From Siphonodentalium dalli (lineage: Eukaryota > Mollusca > Scaphopoda > Gadilida > Siphonodentaliidae), in contig CP136062.1 of assembly GCA_032622095.1 (NCBI GenBank), positions 143,238,351-143,302,350 on the forward strand: a stretch of DNA of 64,000 nucleotides, given 5' to 3'. Below, one piece after another: positions 50,501 through 58,913 of this stretch. A model generated the notes under the pieces. The model was not told where the DNA came from. It ran no database searches and saw only the letters and a program-made list of their open reading frames with translations. Position 1 is the stretch's first letter, and the number at the start of each line of letters is the position of its first letter. The position numbers were made by a program, and so were the translations under genes.

Positions 50501-51605
50501 GTATATTCCAGTTCTACCGATTCATTGTAACAAGAAAATGGTTTTTACTCTGTGCAACACTTGTGCCATCAATGAGAACGAGGCATGTAACCATTCAGAA
50601 GAAGATCGAGCTATAACCGGAGTGTGGACCACGCCAGAATTATTCAAAGCAATGGATGTTGGCTACAAAATACTTGATGTGTACCAAATTTGGCATTGGA
50701 CAGATTGGACAGATGAAATATACAAATCCTATATCGATAAACATCTAAAGATCAAACAGGAATGTAGTGGTTATCCATTTGGTGTTGAGACAGAAGAACA
50801 GAAACAAAAGTTTGTACAGGATTATTATGCAGCTGAGGGTATAAAATTGGAGAACATCGAGAAGAATCCAGGAAAACGTCAAATATCTAAAATTATGATT
50901 AATTGTATATGGGGTAAGAATGCACAAAGAAATCTTATGTCAAAAACAGAGTATGTGGATAAACCATCACGTTATTTTGAATTGCTTACTAGTAACAATA
51001 TAATTGTTCAAAATGTTACACTTCTTGATGGTGACAAATTCATTCTGGTAAATTATGTTGATATCTTAGATAATATTGAACCTCATCATTCAGCAAATGT
51101 TGTTGTTGCTTCTTTTGTTACAGCGTATGCAAGATTACAATTGTATAAAGTTTTAGAAAAACTTGGAGATAGAGTGCTGTATTTTGATACAGACAGCTGT
51201 ATGTATGTCAGTGATCCATCAAAGAAGAACATCAAAACTATCGAAGGAAGATTGGGAAAATGGAGCGACGAACATCCAGATGCAAAGATTGTCAAATTTG
51301 TTGGACTTGGGCCAAAGAACTACGGATATGAATACATCAAAGATGGGAGAAGATACACCAAATGTAAGGTAAAAGGTATCACTCTTGATTACAGCACAAG
51401 TCAAAAAGTTAATTTTGAAACAATGGTACAATGTGTTAATGATCGTGAAAATTTCAAAACTGTTGTTGAGTATCCTTCCAGAATTAAAAGACAAAAGAAC
51501 CATCAATTGATTAGTGAGTGTCAAACCAAAACTTTCAGATCGGTGTACACAAAACGAAAACTCGTCAATGGTATTCATACATACCCATACGGATGGAGAT
51601 GTTGA
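47532..51605 (+). CDS. polB: Protein-primed family B DNA polymerase
   Basis: 1357 residues. Replicates the linear element from protein-primed ends. The 3'-5' exonuclease sites are all present: ExoI FFDFEC (D518, E520), ExoII HNAQGYD (N590, D595), ExoIII YCKSDVDIL (Y716, D720). Polymerase motif A is DVCSLYP (D941), motif B KIMINCIWGKN (K1120, G1128) and motif C YFDTDS (D1219, D1221). GLGPKNYGY near residue 1258 is the late conserved block. Before the exonuclease lies a Cys/His-rich region (about 395-495) with several CxxC pairs, as in adenovirus and Polinton polymerases. The N-terminus has a nuclear-signal-like RKRPRP and four 12-residue acidic repeats (EESDMETD...), and the long N-terminal part may hold the terminal-protein function (inference). 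The frame is intact. It overlaps or abuts the gene at 51622. Confidence 0.97.
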   Translation: MFKRIKRPVSDDSASEEDIVRKRPRPAVIEESDMETNEAESEESDMETDEAEREESDMETDGGESEESDMETDGGESEESSSDGQIGRGRRQNREIGGKRKRSLARERVVFNPTKYFKLELNSEKFSRKFKSASRQFGVKFEKFTDPIENIPEIFEKLTEELKQKCSANEKTRIRVTINHPGLDMNIFIPFTKASELNGETLMDNIQNVVQSNADFTIHDGALNFEIFVTDIPEGGTRHSLHYGPFADKNKLTKVKRSIVRIENADDVMCMARSIVVGMCKADSDGSACWSKKWKRIRQSIYTAQTDAAKNLLNRAGIPHDTVCSINEFHKIQEILYPEYVVKIHNEFAGAGFLFEPAEMCSESKCVHIYYNNNHFDTITSIKGFLGTSYYCEFCDIGFKSRGDHRCRFVCACWSLTQCNFTNLVKCRTCRRSFRSKSCFDNHLKTEGKQKRKICDLVQLCNNCDEEFLINKSNRHICAGLKKCKHCKEIVEADHRCYIPKYESPEKKPAKIPYVFFDFECRQDTGVHIPNFCVAHTACGDCMCKPIEEKCETCGPDSREFVFKGDNVLTDFTNWLFHQDHKGCVAIAHNAQGYDAQFLLQALIQSGIHKPELIMNGNKILSLKCNSVKVIDSLSFLMMPLSKFPQTFQLNEMAKGHFPHWANSPKFQNYIGPYLACDYYKPDMMSVENREKFFEWYNEKIENYAIFNFQEEIEKYCKSDVDILRRGCGKFRKYILETEQIDPFIESITLAQVCNLAWRKNSMPEKTIGIIPDGGYPCAKNYSMKAIRWLQHISLSRMITIKHALNGGEIKIGGHYVDGYEEATRTVFEMNGCLFHGCPKCYNNRQYKNPYTMLTMEELYTRTQQKKDELESLGYRVESIWEHQIDERMKSDVKFKQQMESFYKHRDPILPREALFGGRTNAIKLYEEIDQDSTKEIKFIDVCSLYPFCNKYKFYPVGHPEILSQEQIDQEHIRDYAGLVKCTILPPSKLYIPVLPIHCNKKMVFTLCNTCAINENEACNHSEEDRAITGVWTTPELFKAMDVGYKILDVYQIWHWTDWTDEIYKSYIDKHLKIKQECSGYPFGVETEEQKQKFVQDYYAAEGIKLENIEKNPGKRQISKIMINCIWGKNAQRNLMSKTEYVDKPSRYFELLTSNNIIVQNVTLLDGDKFILVNYVDILDNIEPHHSANVVVASFVTAYARLQLYKVLEKLGDRVLYFDTDSCMYVSDPSKKNIKTIEGRLGKWSDEHPDAKIVKFVGLGPKNYGYEYIKDGRRYTKCKVKGITLDYSTSQKVNFETMVQCVNDRENFKTVVEYPSRIKRQKNHQLISECQTKTFRSVYTKRKLVNGIHTYPYGWRC
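47628..47772 (+). repeat. 36 bp coding tandem repeat in polB
   Basis: Four tandem copies of a 36-base unit encode EESDMETDEAER-type acidic repeats. They begin exactly where the promoter palindrome stops, so the zinc-knuckle gene lacks them. Confidence 0.85.
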
Positions 51606-51621
51606 GTCATTTCATGTCAAG

Positions 51622-52209
51622 ATGTTGGCAGGAGTAGTACCTCCAGAAATTGCTGAGAAGATTTATGGATATTTGGTGGCACAGTCAACGCTTATTCCAG
51701 AGATAAAGAAGGAATTACAAGAAGTCTGGTTTGAAAGAGAAAAGAAAGCAATACTACGATGCTGTGATGTCGGCGAATGTTTACAGAGATTGGCCTATCT
51801 TGAGTCAAGTATATCTTCTCATTTCTCTCAAAAATATATTGAATCATTTATTAAATTCAAAACATTTTTTCTCATTGAAAAAATATCTGATTTTTGGGTA
51901 TTTGGTGGTGATCAACACCATTTAGATTTAGAAACTTTTGATGAACATGACTATATTCATTATACAAAGTATGAAGATCATTATCCTCTTGCTGGGGGAA
52001 CCTTTAAATCAGTTCCTAGGATCGATGGGTATTTGTTAACAAAAAAAATGTCAACATATGCAAAAATTCAAAACATTATAGGGGATGATTTTTTTATTTT
52101 CAGAACAAACAGAAGCATAGAAGAGTATAATAATTGGATTATTGAAATGTATGGAAATATTTACAGCTTTGGAGATTTCGGTTTAAAAACTAAATTCACA
52201 CGTCGTTAA
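51622..52209 (+). CDS. Unknown Polinton protein
   Basis: 195 residues from ATG 51622, 17 bases after the polymerase stop (an in-frame ATG at 51568 would overlap polB). It begins MLAGVVPPEIAEKIYGYLVA, contains a hydrophobic-aromatic middle (KFKTFFLIEKISDFWVFGG) and ends KTKFTRR. No signal peptide or clear membrane span. Not recognised. Its place between polymerase and ATPase in a co-directional block suggests a replication or assembly role, which is only context. Confidence 0.7.
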   Translation: MLAGVVPPEIAEKIYGYLVAQSTLIPEIKKELQEVWFEREKKAILRCCDVGECLQRLAYLESSISSHFSQKYIESFIKFKTFFLIEKISDFWVFGGDQHHLDLETFDEHDYIHYTKYEDHYPLAGGTFKSVPRIDGYLLTKKMSTYAKIQNIIGDDFFIFRTNRSIEEYNNWIIEMYGNIYSFGDFGLKTKFTRR

Positions 52210-52242
52210 GTTCACTCTCTGATTAGACATCAAAGTGACAAC

Positions 52243-52893
52243 ATGGAAGAATCTTTACTTTTCCAACATCCGTGTAATTTCTTTATCAGCGGACCTAGTG
52301 GATCAGGTAAAACAGAATTTGTTAAAAAAGTTATTGAATTTAAACACGATTTATTCCAAACACCACCAAAGAAAATAGTTTGGTGTTACAAAGAATGGCA
52401 AGACACATACAATCGTATAAAAGAAATTGATAACGTTAAGTTTATCGATGGTATTCCAGACGATGATGAGGAAATTGTATCAGATAAATCATTTCCTCAT
52501 CTTGTTGTTTTCGATGACATGATGGGGGAACAAGATGAAGACAAAATAATGCTTTGGTTTACTAGAAAAGGTCATCATCGAAATGCTTCAATAATTTACA
52601 TTACTCAAAACATGTTCCAAAAATCAAAAAGTAGCAGAACTATAAGTTTGAATGCACACTACATGGTTTTATTTCAAAGCGTTCGAGATAAAAATCAAAT
52701 AAAAGTTTTGGCTCATCAAATGCAAACCAATCATTTGAAACAAGCATACGAAGATGCAACTTCAATAAATCATGGATATATTTTAGTAGATTTTCATCCT
52801 AGAACAGAAAATTATTTGCGAATTAGAACTGATATTTTCCATAAATGGTTGACAGCTAATGACCGAGGTCCTGTCATATATTCAAAAGTATAA
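52243..52893 (+). CDS. FtsK/HerA-type genome packaging ATPase
   Basis: 216 residues. Drives DNA into the capsid using ATP. Walker A GPSGSGKT at residues 17-24, Walker B LVVFDD at 87-92 and a polar sensor ITQN at 120-123. The size fits the compact A32-like ATPases of Polintons and related viruses. Start ATG 52243 is the first ATG after the previous stop and gives the usual short N-terminus before Walker A. Confidence 0.93.
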   Translation: MEESLLFQHPCNFFISGPSGSGKTEFVKKVIEFKHDLFQTPPKKIVWCYKEWQDTYNRIKEIDNVKFIDGIPDDDEEIVSDKSFPHLVVFDDMMGEQDEDKIMLWFTRKGHHRNASIIYITQNMFQKSKSSRTISLNAHYMVLFQSVRDKNQIKVLAHQMQTNHLKQAYEDATSINHGYILVDFHPRTENYLRIRTDIFHKWLTANDRGPVIYSKV

Positions 52894-52927
52894 ATTCAGT
52901 TGTTGTTATTTTTTTCATTTTAGAACC

Positions 52928-53515
52928 ATGTCGTCCACCGAGATGTTTAGTCGTGATGAACTGTCACAAATTATAAATTTCTTCACTTTTGCAGCTGAAT
53001 TATTTCTTGAAAATGATTGGAAATTACCATCACAGACAAAAAAGTTTTTTCAGAGAAATAAAAATGTTCTTAAAAAAATCTCTGATCGATCAACTGATAT
53101 GGAAACAAAACGCAAATTAATTTTACAACGAGGTGGTAGTGGGTTTCTTGGAGGAGTTTTAATTAGAAGTCTTTTGAAAAATTCATTTGAACAAACTGGT
53201 AGACAATCTAAAAGTAAATCAAAGGTTTCTCCAAAACGTTCAAAGATTACTCGGAAGCAAACACAACAAAGAGGTAATCAAAAAGAATCTAAACGTAAAA
53301 CAAAGCTTTCTCTAAATCATTCAAAGTTTACACCGATGCAAACTCAACAAAATCAACATTCTAAATTTACACCTATACCTTCTCAGCAGAACCCTCAACA
53401 TCAACCGTTACAAAAAAAACCAGTTATTGATCTTGAATTTTCTAAATTTATGCCGTTGTCTGATGCATCGAAATCTGCATTCGAAGCTTTAGAATGGTTC
53501 AATCCGAAAAGATAA
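52928..53515 (+). CDS. Basic virion-type protein with a QRGG motif
   Basis: 195 residues from ATG 52928 (the frame extends upstream into the ATPase gene but 52928 has the better context, ACCATGT). Residues 1-60 look helical. QRGGSGFLGGVLIRSLL follows near residue 67, then a long Lys/Ser/Gln-rich tail with two HSKFTP repeats. The neighbouring gene at 53572 has the similar QKGGFLPLLF. The arrangement suggests core proteins bound to DNA and cut next to Gly-Gly by the adenain-type protease (inference; the P4 residue is Gln, not the usual hydrophobic one). Confidence 0.65.
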   Translation: MSSTEMFSRDELSQIINFFTFAAELFLENDWKLPSQTKKFFQRNKNVLKKISDRSTDMETKRKLILQRGGSGFLGGVLIRSLLKNSFEQTGRQSKSKSKVSPKRSKITRKQTQQRGNQKESKRKTKLSLNHSKFTPMQTQQNQHSKFTPIPSQQNPQHQPLQKKPVIDLEFSKFMPLSDASKSAFEALEWFNPKR

Positions 53516-53571
53516 AAGATGAAACATATAATTTTTCTGCTCATTTTGAGACAACTACTTAGACTGTGAAG

Positions 53572-53934
53572 ATGCCTTCAAAAACTAAGAGCCGGAAAGC
53601 ACCGCTGATAAAAAAATATGGTGAGTTGATTGTTGCAATGAGTAAAGTTCCATCTGCATATAAAAAGAAAATGATCAACGATGCTCCGAAACAAGTGATG
53701 GATTGCATTTCAGAATGTTGTCAAAATCTTTTAAAAGGTAATGTAAAACTGAATGAAGCTCAGAACCGCAAGTTACATTCGAAGCGTAAACATATCAGAT
53801 ATCTTGCAGACAAGAACAAACCTTTGCAACAAAAGAAGAAAATTTTGAATCAAAAAGGTGGCTTTTTACCATTATTATTTCTTGCTCCATTGATTAGCAA
53901 AACATTAGGTGCAGTTGTTAAAAATATTTTGTAA
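53572..53934 (+). CDS. Small basic core-type protein (pX-like)
   Basis: 120 residues from ATG 53572. Highly basic (KTKSRKAPLIKKYG at the start; KKKILNQKGG before the end) with a hydrophobic C-terminal segment GGFLPLLFLAPLISKTLGAV. This layout, basic body then QKGG then hydrophobic tail, is common in a Polinton/adintovirus small virion protein often compared with adenovirus pX. It could be a DNA-condensing or membrane-active component. Function is inferred from layout and place in the late block. Confidence 0.6.
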   Translation: MPSKTKSRKAPLIKKYGELIVAMSKVPSAYKKKMINDAPKQVMDCISECCQNLLKGNVKLNEAQNRKLHSKRKHIRYLADKNKPLQQKKKILNQKGGFLPLLFLAPLISKTLGAVVKNIL

Positions 53935-53954
53935 AAACTAAATCTCAAATAAAT

Positions 53955-54564
53955 ATGAAGAAAATGGTTATTGTACCATTCAGAATGTTGGAAGATTTCA
54001 AACAATGGGAAATGTCAGAAATGAATAAACCTCAATTACCTCCTGATCCTGCAATTTCAAATGTTTCAGATTCTTACAAAGAATTGAAATCAGTTTATGA
54101 TAAAAATATTTCTGAATCAGAAAAGTCACAGTTATTTGGAGAAAATTTGTACAAATTGAAAACTTCACAAAAATCTTTAAATTCAAAATTCAGATTACCT
54201 GAACAAAAGTTATCTGAAAACTTTGGGAAAATGAGTGACCATATATTGGAAAGTGTGCCATCTAAATTTCGTGGTAAAGCACAACAAATTTTATCATTGT
54301 TGTCAACTAATCCGAAAAGGTTTTAACCCAGTTGGTTATGAAACATTCCTACGTGGATTGGGGGAACTTAATATACCACAAGATTATGTAGGTAACAGGG
54401 ATCGATGGCTGTGGATGCAAAGACATTTAAAAGGTCACACTGGTGATGAGTTTCATACACCTCATGCAACTCCTATCAGTGGCAAGTCAAGAAAACGTTC
54501 AGTTGATATTTTAACACCAGAAACCAGAAAAACTATTTTGAAAGGATGGTCCTCACTTACATAA
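53955..54564 (+). pseudogene. Conserved Polinton gene split by a +1 shift
   Basis: The first part (53955-54326) encodes MKKMVIVPFRMLEDFKQWEM through ILESVPSKFRGKAQQILSLL and stops at TAA 54324-54326. The following 240 bases continue in the +1 frame with FNPVGYETFLRGLGELNIPQ and a basic C-terminus. The two halves resemble the start and end of one protein common in this type of element, whose middle seems to be missing here. The break falls at TTTTAA, where a +1 slip of the last sense codon would re-pair fully, so recoding is conceivable. Alternatives are an internal deletion or a sequencing error. Function unknown. Confidence 0.6.
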
Positions 54565-55640
54565 AATTTGACAAACTTCTAACTGAAATTTACTACAATC
54601 CAAAAGAAGTTGGTGGTTTCAGTGGAGCAAATCAACTTTTTAAAAATGCAAAAGAAACAAATAACAAAATTAAACTTTCAGATGTTAAAAAATGGTTACA
54701 ATGGCAAAAAACATATACTTTGCACAAACCAATTGTTCGGAAATTTCGCAGACGTAAAACTATTGTTGCAGGAATTGATATTCAGTGGCAAGCTGATCTG
54801 GCAGATTTGCAAACTTTGCAAAAGCACAATGACAATTACAGATATTTACTTTGTGTTATTGATGTGTTCTCAAAATTTGCATGGGTTGAAAAAATTAAAG
54901 ATAAAACTGGTAAAACTTTAGTTAAAACATTTCAGAAAATTCTAAAATCATCAAAACGAAAACCAGCTTCATTTCAATCTGACAAAGGTTCAGAATTCAA
55001 AAATAAATTATTTTTACAATTTTTGAAATCTAAGAAAATTCATTTTTTCACAACAGAGAATCCAGAGACAAAAGCAAGTATAGTTGAACGTTTTCAACGG
55101 ACATTGAAAACAAAGATGTGGAAATATTTTACACATAATCAAACTTTGAAATACGTTGATGTTTTGCACGATTTTGTGAATTCTTACAACAAAAGTTTTC
55201 ATAGAAGTATTAAGATGGCACCAGTTTTAGTAACTCGAGAAAATGAAATTGAAGTTTCCAGAAATCTTTATGGAAAGTTAAAAACGAAAAAAGATAAGAT
55301 GTTGAAAGTTGGAGATTTTGTTAGAATAAATAAAACAAAGAGAACTTTTGATAAAGGATATCTTCCAAATTGGACAAAAGAAATTTTCAAAATTAGTAGA
55401 GTTTGTAAAAGTACACCATTAACTTACAAATTAGTAGATTTAGATGGTGAAAACATCGCAGGATCATTTTATGGTAAAGAAATTCAACATATAAAAGATA
55501 ATAAAGTTTACGAAATTGAATCAGTTGTTGGTAAACGTTCAAGAAAAGTTGCTGGTAAATCAGTTAGAGAAATTAAAGTTCATTGGGCTGGTTATCCTAA
55601 AAAATTTGACAGTTGGATACCTGCCACAAATTTGGTATAA
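54546..55640 (+). CDS. Retroviral-type DDE integrase with C-terminal chromodomain
   Basis: 364 residues. Inserts the element and makes the 6 bp target duplication. Catalytic residues D84 (WQADL), D146 (FQSDKGSEF) and E181 (SIVERF) have the exact D-35-E spacing. The N-terminal segment (IYYNPKEVGGFSG, LSDVKKWLQWQKTYTLH) matches Polinton integrases. Residues about 321-364 form a chromodomain (REIKVHWAGYPKKFDSWIPA), which in chromoviral integrases reads methylated histone H3 and guides insertion. It starts inside the end of the preceding broken frame. The frame is intact, so the copy may supply integrase in trans. Confidence 0.96.
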   Translation: MVLTYIKFDKLLTEIYYNPKEVGGFSGANQLFKNAKETNNKIKLSDVKKWLQWQKTYTLHKPIVRKFRRRKTIVAGIDIQWQADLADLQTLQKHNDNYRYLLCVIDVFSKFAWVEKIKDKTGKTLVKTFQKILKSSKRKPASFQSDKGSEFKNKLFLQFLKSKKIHFFTTENPETKASIVERFQRTLKTKMWKYFTHNQTLKYVDVLHDFVNSYNKSFHRSIKMAPVLVTRENEIEVSRNLYGKLKTKKDKMLKVGDFVRINKTKRTFDKGYLPNWTKEIFKISRVCKSTPLTYKLVDLDGENIAGSFYGKEIQHIKDNKVYEIESVVGKRSRKVAGKSVREIKVHWAGYPKKFDSWIPATNLV

Positions 55641-55650
55641 AACTTTTAAC

Positions 55651-55914
55651 ATGTCTCAAAATGGTTCAGTTGGTCTCGATGCTCCATCACAATTTCAAAT
55701 CTGTGGAGAAAAAATTGCAAAAAATCAAGTAACATATTTTACACAAATTATTATAATTGTTGGTATAATCGCTACAGCAATTGTTCATTTAAGTTTACAA
55801 AGTGAAAATAACGAACTGTGGTTAATTTTACTCAGTAGTTCTTTGGGGTACATTTTACCAACACCGCGTTTGAAATATTTGAAAAATCAGTCGGCAGAAA
55901 TTTTGAAAGTATGA
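55651..55914 (+). CDS. Small two-span membrane protein
   Basis: 87 residues from ATG 55651 (MSQNGSVGLDAPSQFQ), ten bases after the integrase stop. Two hydrophobic segments: FTQIIIIVGIIATAIVHL (about 28-45) and LWLILLSSSLGYILP (about 54-68), then a basic tail. Small membrane proteins of this plan are frequent in Polintons and may sit in a virion or host membrane. Its stop overlaps the next start (ATGA). Confidence 0.7.
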   Translation: MSQNGSVGLDAPSQFQICGEKIAKNQVTYFTQIIIIVGIIATAIVHLSLQSENNELWLILLSSSLGYILPTPRLKYLKNQSAEILKV

Positions 55915-56762
55915 ATCCTTTCTACATTACAATTCCGAGCGACAGTTCGATGGTAATGTATCCAAACAATACTCAATGTTGTTTTACTGTACAATTACCA
56001 AAACCAGTTCAAATTGATAAAGAAAAATGGGAAGTTGCATTAGCCGAACTGATAACACCTTCAGAAACATACAATGTTACAGGGGATTCGTGTAAATTCA
56101 ATTTGATTACAACTGATGCAATATTACTGTCTGTTCTTCAAAATCGTTTTGAAGAAAAGATATTTAGGAGACCTGATGGCGTTCATGCACTTGAAATACA
56201 GATACAAAATGGTTCGTATACCTCTGCGACAGATTTAGTTGATACAATGCAAGATGTAATTGATGAAACACTTGGAGAAGCAATGCAAAACGAATACGGA
56301 TTTCACATCGGGTACTCAAAAGGTACAAAACGTGTGAAAATTATTCGCAAGAGTTTAAGTAACACAAAACTAGGAATTGAATTACCACAATGTCTTTTGC
56401 ACAAGTTGGGTTACAAAACTGAAAACGCTTCTGAAGATTTTTATTCAAATAATAGATTTCCGTTTGGTGTAGATTTGAATGTTGGTCATAATCTAATGTT
56501 TGTTTATTCTGATATTGCCGATTACACATTTGTTGGAAATGTTGAAGTACAAATTTTACGAGTTGTTTCTTTCAGAAGTAAAAGAGATATCGACGGATTA
56601 CATGTAAAACATGAATTTTTAAATTTACATTATGTTCCAGTTTCAAAGTCATACTTTGACAAAATTAGTGTAAATATAAGTGGCGACACAGGAAAATCAA
56701 TTCAGTTTATCGGTGGTAAGTCTTTGGTGAAGCTACATTTCAGAAAACGAGAGGAGTTCTAA
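55911..56762 (+). CDS. Minor capsid protein (penton, single jelly-roll)
   Basis: 283 residues. Forms the capsid vertices. The N-terminus FYITIPSDSSMVMYPNNTQC and KWEVALAELITPSETYNV is the recognisable start of the Polinton penton protein, followed by beta-rich sequence throughout. Length is normal. The start ATG 55911 overlaps the preceding stop by the ATGA arrangement. The frame is intact. Confidence 0.88.
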   Translation: MNPFYITIPSDSSMVMYPNNTQCCFTVQLPKPVQIDKEKWEVALAELITPSETYNVTGDSCKFNLITTDAILLSVLQNRFEEKIFRRPDGVHALEIQIQNGSYTSATDLVDTMQDVIDETLGEAMQNEYGFHIGYSKGTKRVKIIRKSLSNTKLGIELPQCLLHKLGYKTENASEDFYSNNRFPFGVDLNVGHNLMFVYSDIADYTFVGNVEVQILRVVSFRSKRDIDGLHVKHEFLNLHYVPVSKSYFDKISVNISGDTGKSIQFIGGKSLVKLHFRKREEF

Positions 56763-56767
56763 AAACA

Positions 56768-57142
56768 ATGTTCCCCGTGTATAGAGGCGTACCACGGCAA
56801 TATGGTAATGGTATTGGTTCAATTTTCAAATCAGTTATGAGATCTGCTATACCATTTCTAAAACCGCTTGGTCGGACAGCTTTACAACTTGCGAAAAAAC
56901 ACACTTTTGGTGTTGCAGATGAAATTATTAATCAAGGTAAAAGTCCGAAAGAAGCGTTGATGTCTGAAGGTAAAAAAGCTTTAAAATCTTTTGGCACACA
57001 AGCTAAAAATCAAATTTTGAACTCGAGAAAAAAACCTAGAAAAAGAGTAGCGACTTCAAAAATGAATCATTCAGCTGTCAAACGCCGAAAAAGTCAGTCG
57101 AAAAATCATCCTAGCAGTCGAGCTCTTGATATTTTTGATTAA
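56768..57142 (+). CDS. pVI-like minor virion protein
   Basis: 124 residues. The start MFPVYRGVPRQYGNGIGSIF followed by a hydrophobic amphipathic helix (MRSAIPFLKPLGRTALQLA) and a very basic tail (RKKPRKRV, KRRKSQSK) is typical of the small protein encoded between penton and major capsid genes in these elements. In adenovirus the protein in this role (pVI) lines the capsid and disrupts membranes; that function is inferred. It lies three bases upstream of the major capsid ATG. Confidence 0.7.
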   Translation: MFPVYRGVPRQYGNGIGSIFKSVMRSAIPFLKPLGRTALQLAKKHTFGVADEIINQGKSPKEALMSEGKKALKSFGTQAKNQILNSRKKPRKRVATSKMNHSAVKRRKSQSKNHPSSRALDIFD

Positions 57143-57144
57143 TC

Positions 57145-58453
57145 ATGGCACAAATGGTAAATGGATCATGCGAATGCAATAAATCGGAACTTGATATAAC
57201 ACATGTTCCACCAACGGTGGCTACAATGTCAGAATCGCAGTGGATCGAAAATCATCCTATTGCACCGCTGAATAATTCTGCTCCGATAGAGTTTGTCATA
57301 CCATCTCAAACCGAAAAGTGGACAGATATTAATCAATCTTATCTTTATGTGAAATTCAAAATTACAAAAAAAGATGGAACTAATTTGGTAGCTGCTACGG
57401 AATTAGCACCTGTTAACAATTTCTTTCATAGCATGTTCAGCAGTATCGATGTTTACTTGAACAACAAATTGATAACTTCGAATTCTGACACTTACCCATA
57501 CCGAGCATATTTCGAAAATCTGTTGGGATACTCTCAAGAATATAAAGATAATCAATTAGCAAATTTAGAAATGTGGTATGGCGATATATACAGCAGAACA
57601 ATTTGAAGAGAGCACCAAAGGTGGTGCTAATGCTGGATTAACTTCTAGAGAAAGTTTGATCACTGGTAGTAAATTTGTTGAACTATGCGGACGCTTACAC
57701 ACCGATCTGTTTCTTCAAGAAAAATATTTACCAAATGGAATTGAAATTCGTATCAGATTAAACAGATCACCATCAAAATTTTGCCTCATTGGCTCCGAGG
57801 ATGGACAAATTGTTTTCGAATCAGCAGTGTTCCATGTCAGAACAGTTAGTCTCTTTCCAGCGGTCTCAAATAAATTAAATCAAGAAATTGCCCAGTCAAA
57901 AATGAAACTACCTATCAGACGAGTAGAAATAAAAACTTTCACAATTAGTACTGGACTTAGATCAAAAATTGAAGACCACTTATTTCAAGGACAATTACCA
58001 AAGAGACTTTTTATTGCGTTGGTCGAAAATAAAGATATGAATGGAGATTTGGGTACCAATCCATTCCACTTCAAACATTTCAGTTTGAATAAATTGGAAG
58101 TTAGTCAAGACGGTCATACAATACATAACCGTCCATTTGAACCAAACTTCGCAACAAAACAATGTCTCAGATCATATTTATCTTTGTATCAATCTTTAGG
58201 AATGTTTGGTGTTAACAAATCAATTGGCATTAATTTAAAAGAATATATGAATGGTTATTGTTTGTGGGGTTTCGACTTGACACCGGACCAAGGAAGCGAC
58301 GAGGGACATCTACATCCTATAAAGACAGGGAACCTGCGTTTGGAGCTTCAGTTCTTGACAGCTCTCACTACAGCCGTCAACGTTTTGGTGTATGCTGAAT
58401 TCGACAGTGAAATAGAGATCACAGCTTTGAGAGAAGTGCTTACTGACTATTAG
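57145..58453 (+). CDS. Major capsid protein (double jelly-roll), frameshifted
   Basis: Forms the capsid hexons. Two frames together cover the protein: 57145-57606 (MAQMVNGSCECNKSELDITH, IPSQTEKWTDINQSYLYVKF, SDTYPYRAYFENLLGYS) and the +1 frame to 58453 (GLTSRESLITGSKFVELCGR, LHTDLFLQEKYLPNG, LFPAVSNKLNQ, MFGVNKSIGINLKEY). The shift lies within an ATATATA tract at 57584-57590, so a small slippage insertion is the simplest cause. The first frame ends TGA at 57606, removing two thirds of the protein. Everything else fits a normal major capsid protein of about 430 residues. It may be a true inactivation, a read error or, less likely, recoding. Confidence 0.9.
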
Positions 58454-58454
58454 G

Positions 58455-58913
58455 ATGGAGTTCACAACACAGCTATGGAACTACTATGAAGAATACCGAC
58501 GTTCACAACACGTTGCTCCGAGATTAAAACTGATCTTGGACACACTCAACAACGCTACGATTGAAGAACTACAAGAAATTATTCGCAAGGAAGTGTCAGC
58601 AAACTGTGAAGGATGTAAAATAGAACATCCTAGTCAACGTGAACATGTTCTGTGTTTGTTCTCTACAACTGATGATTGGACAAACCAGTTTATCGACTTA
58701 GCGCTGATTAAAATTGACATATACAATGTTATGGAAAGATGGTTCCCGAAGCTGATGGAGTTAAACCCACACTGCAAGGAGAAGTTCGAAGCATACCTTA
58801 TGTGGGATCATCTGAGAAACAGTTTGGAGCTCAACCGCAAAAAATTCGATGCAGAGTGGACTCTGATGTGGTCACAGCGAGTCAAAGAGAATTACAACGA
58901 TGCAGACAGCTGA
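58455..58913 (+). CDS. Cys/His-rich Polinton protein
   Basis: 152 residues starting one base after the major capsid stop. A probable zinc site lies at residues 51-67 (CEGCKIEHPSQREHVLC: C51, C54, H64, C67). The rest is helical and charged, ending in an acidic NDADS. Proteins with this GC..(D/E)HPSQ motif occur beside the capsid genes of other Polintons, to my recollection, without known function. It overlaps the protease gene by 14 bases. Confidence 0.7.
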   Translation: MEFTTQLWNYYEEYRRSQHVAPRLKLILDTLNNATIEELQEIIRKEVSANCEGCKIEHPSQREHVLCLFSTTDDWTNQFIDLALIKIDIYNVMERWFPKLMELNPHCKEKFEAYLMWDHLRNSLELNRKKFDAEWTLMWSQRVKENYNDADS

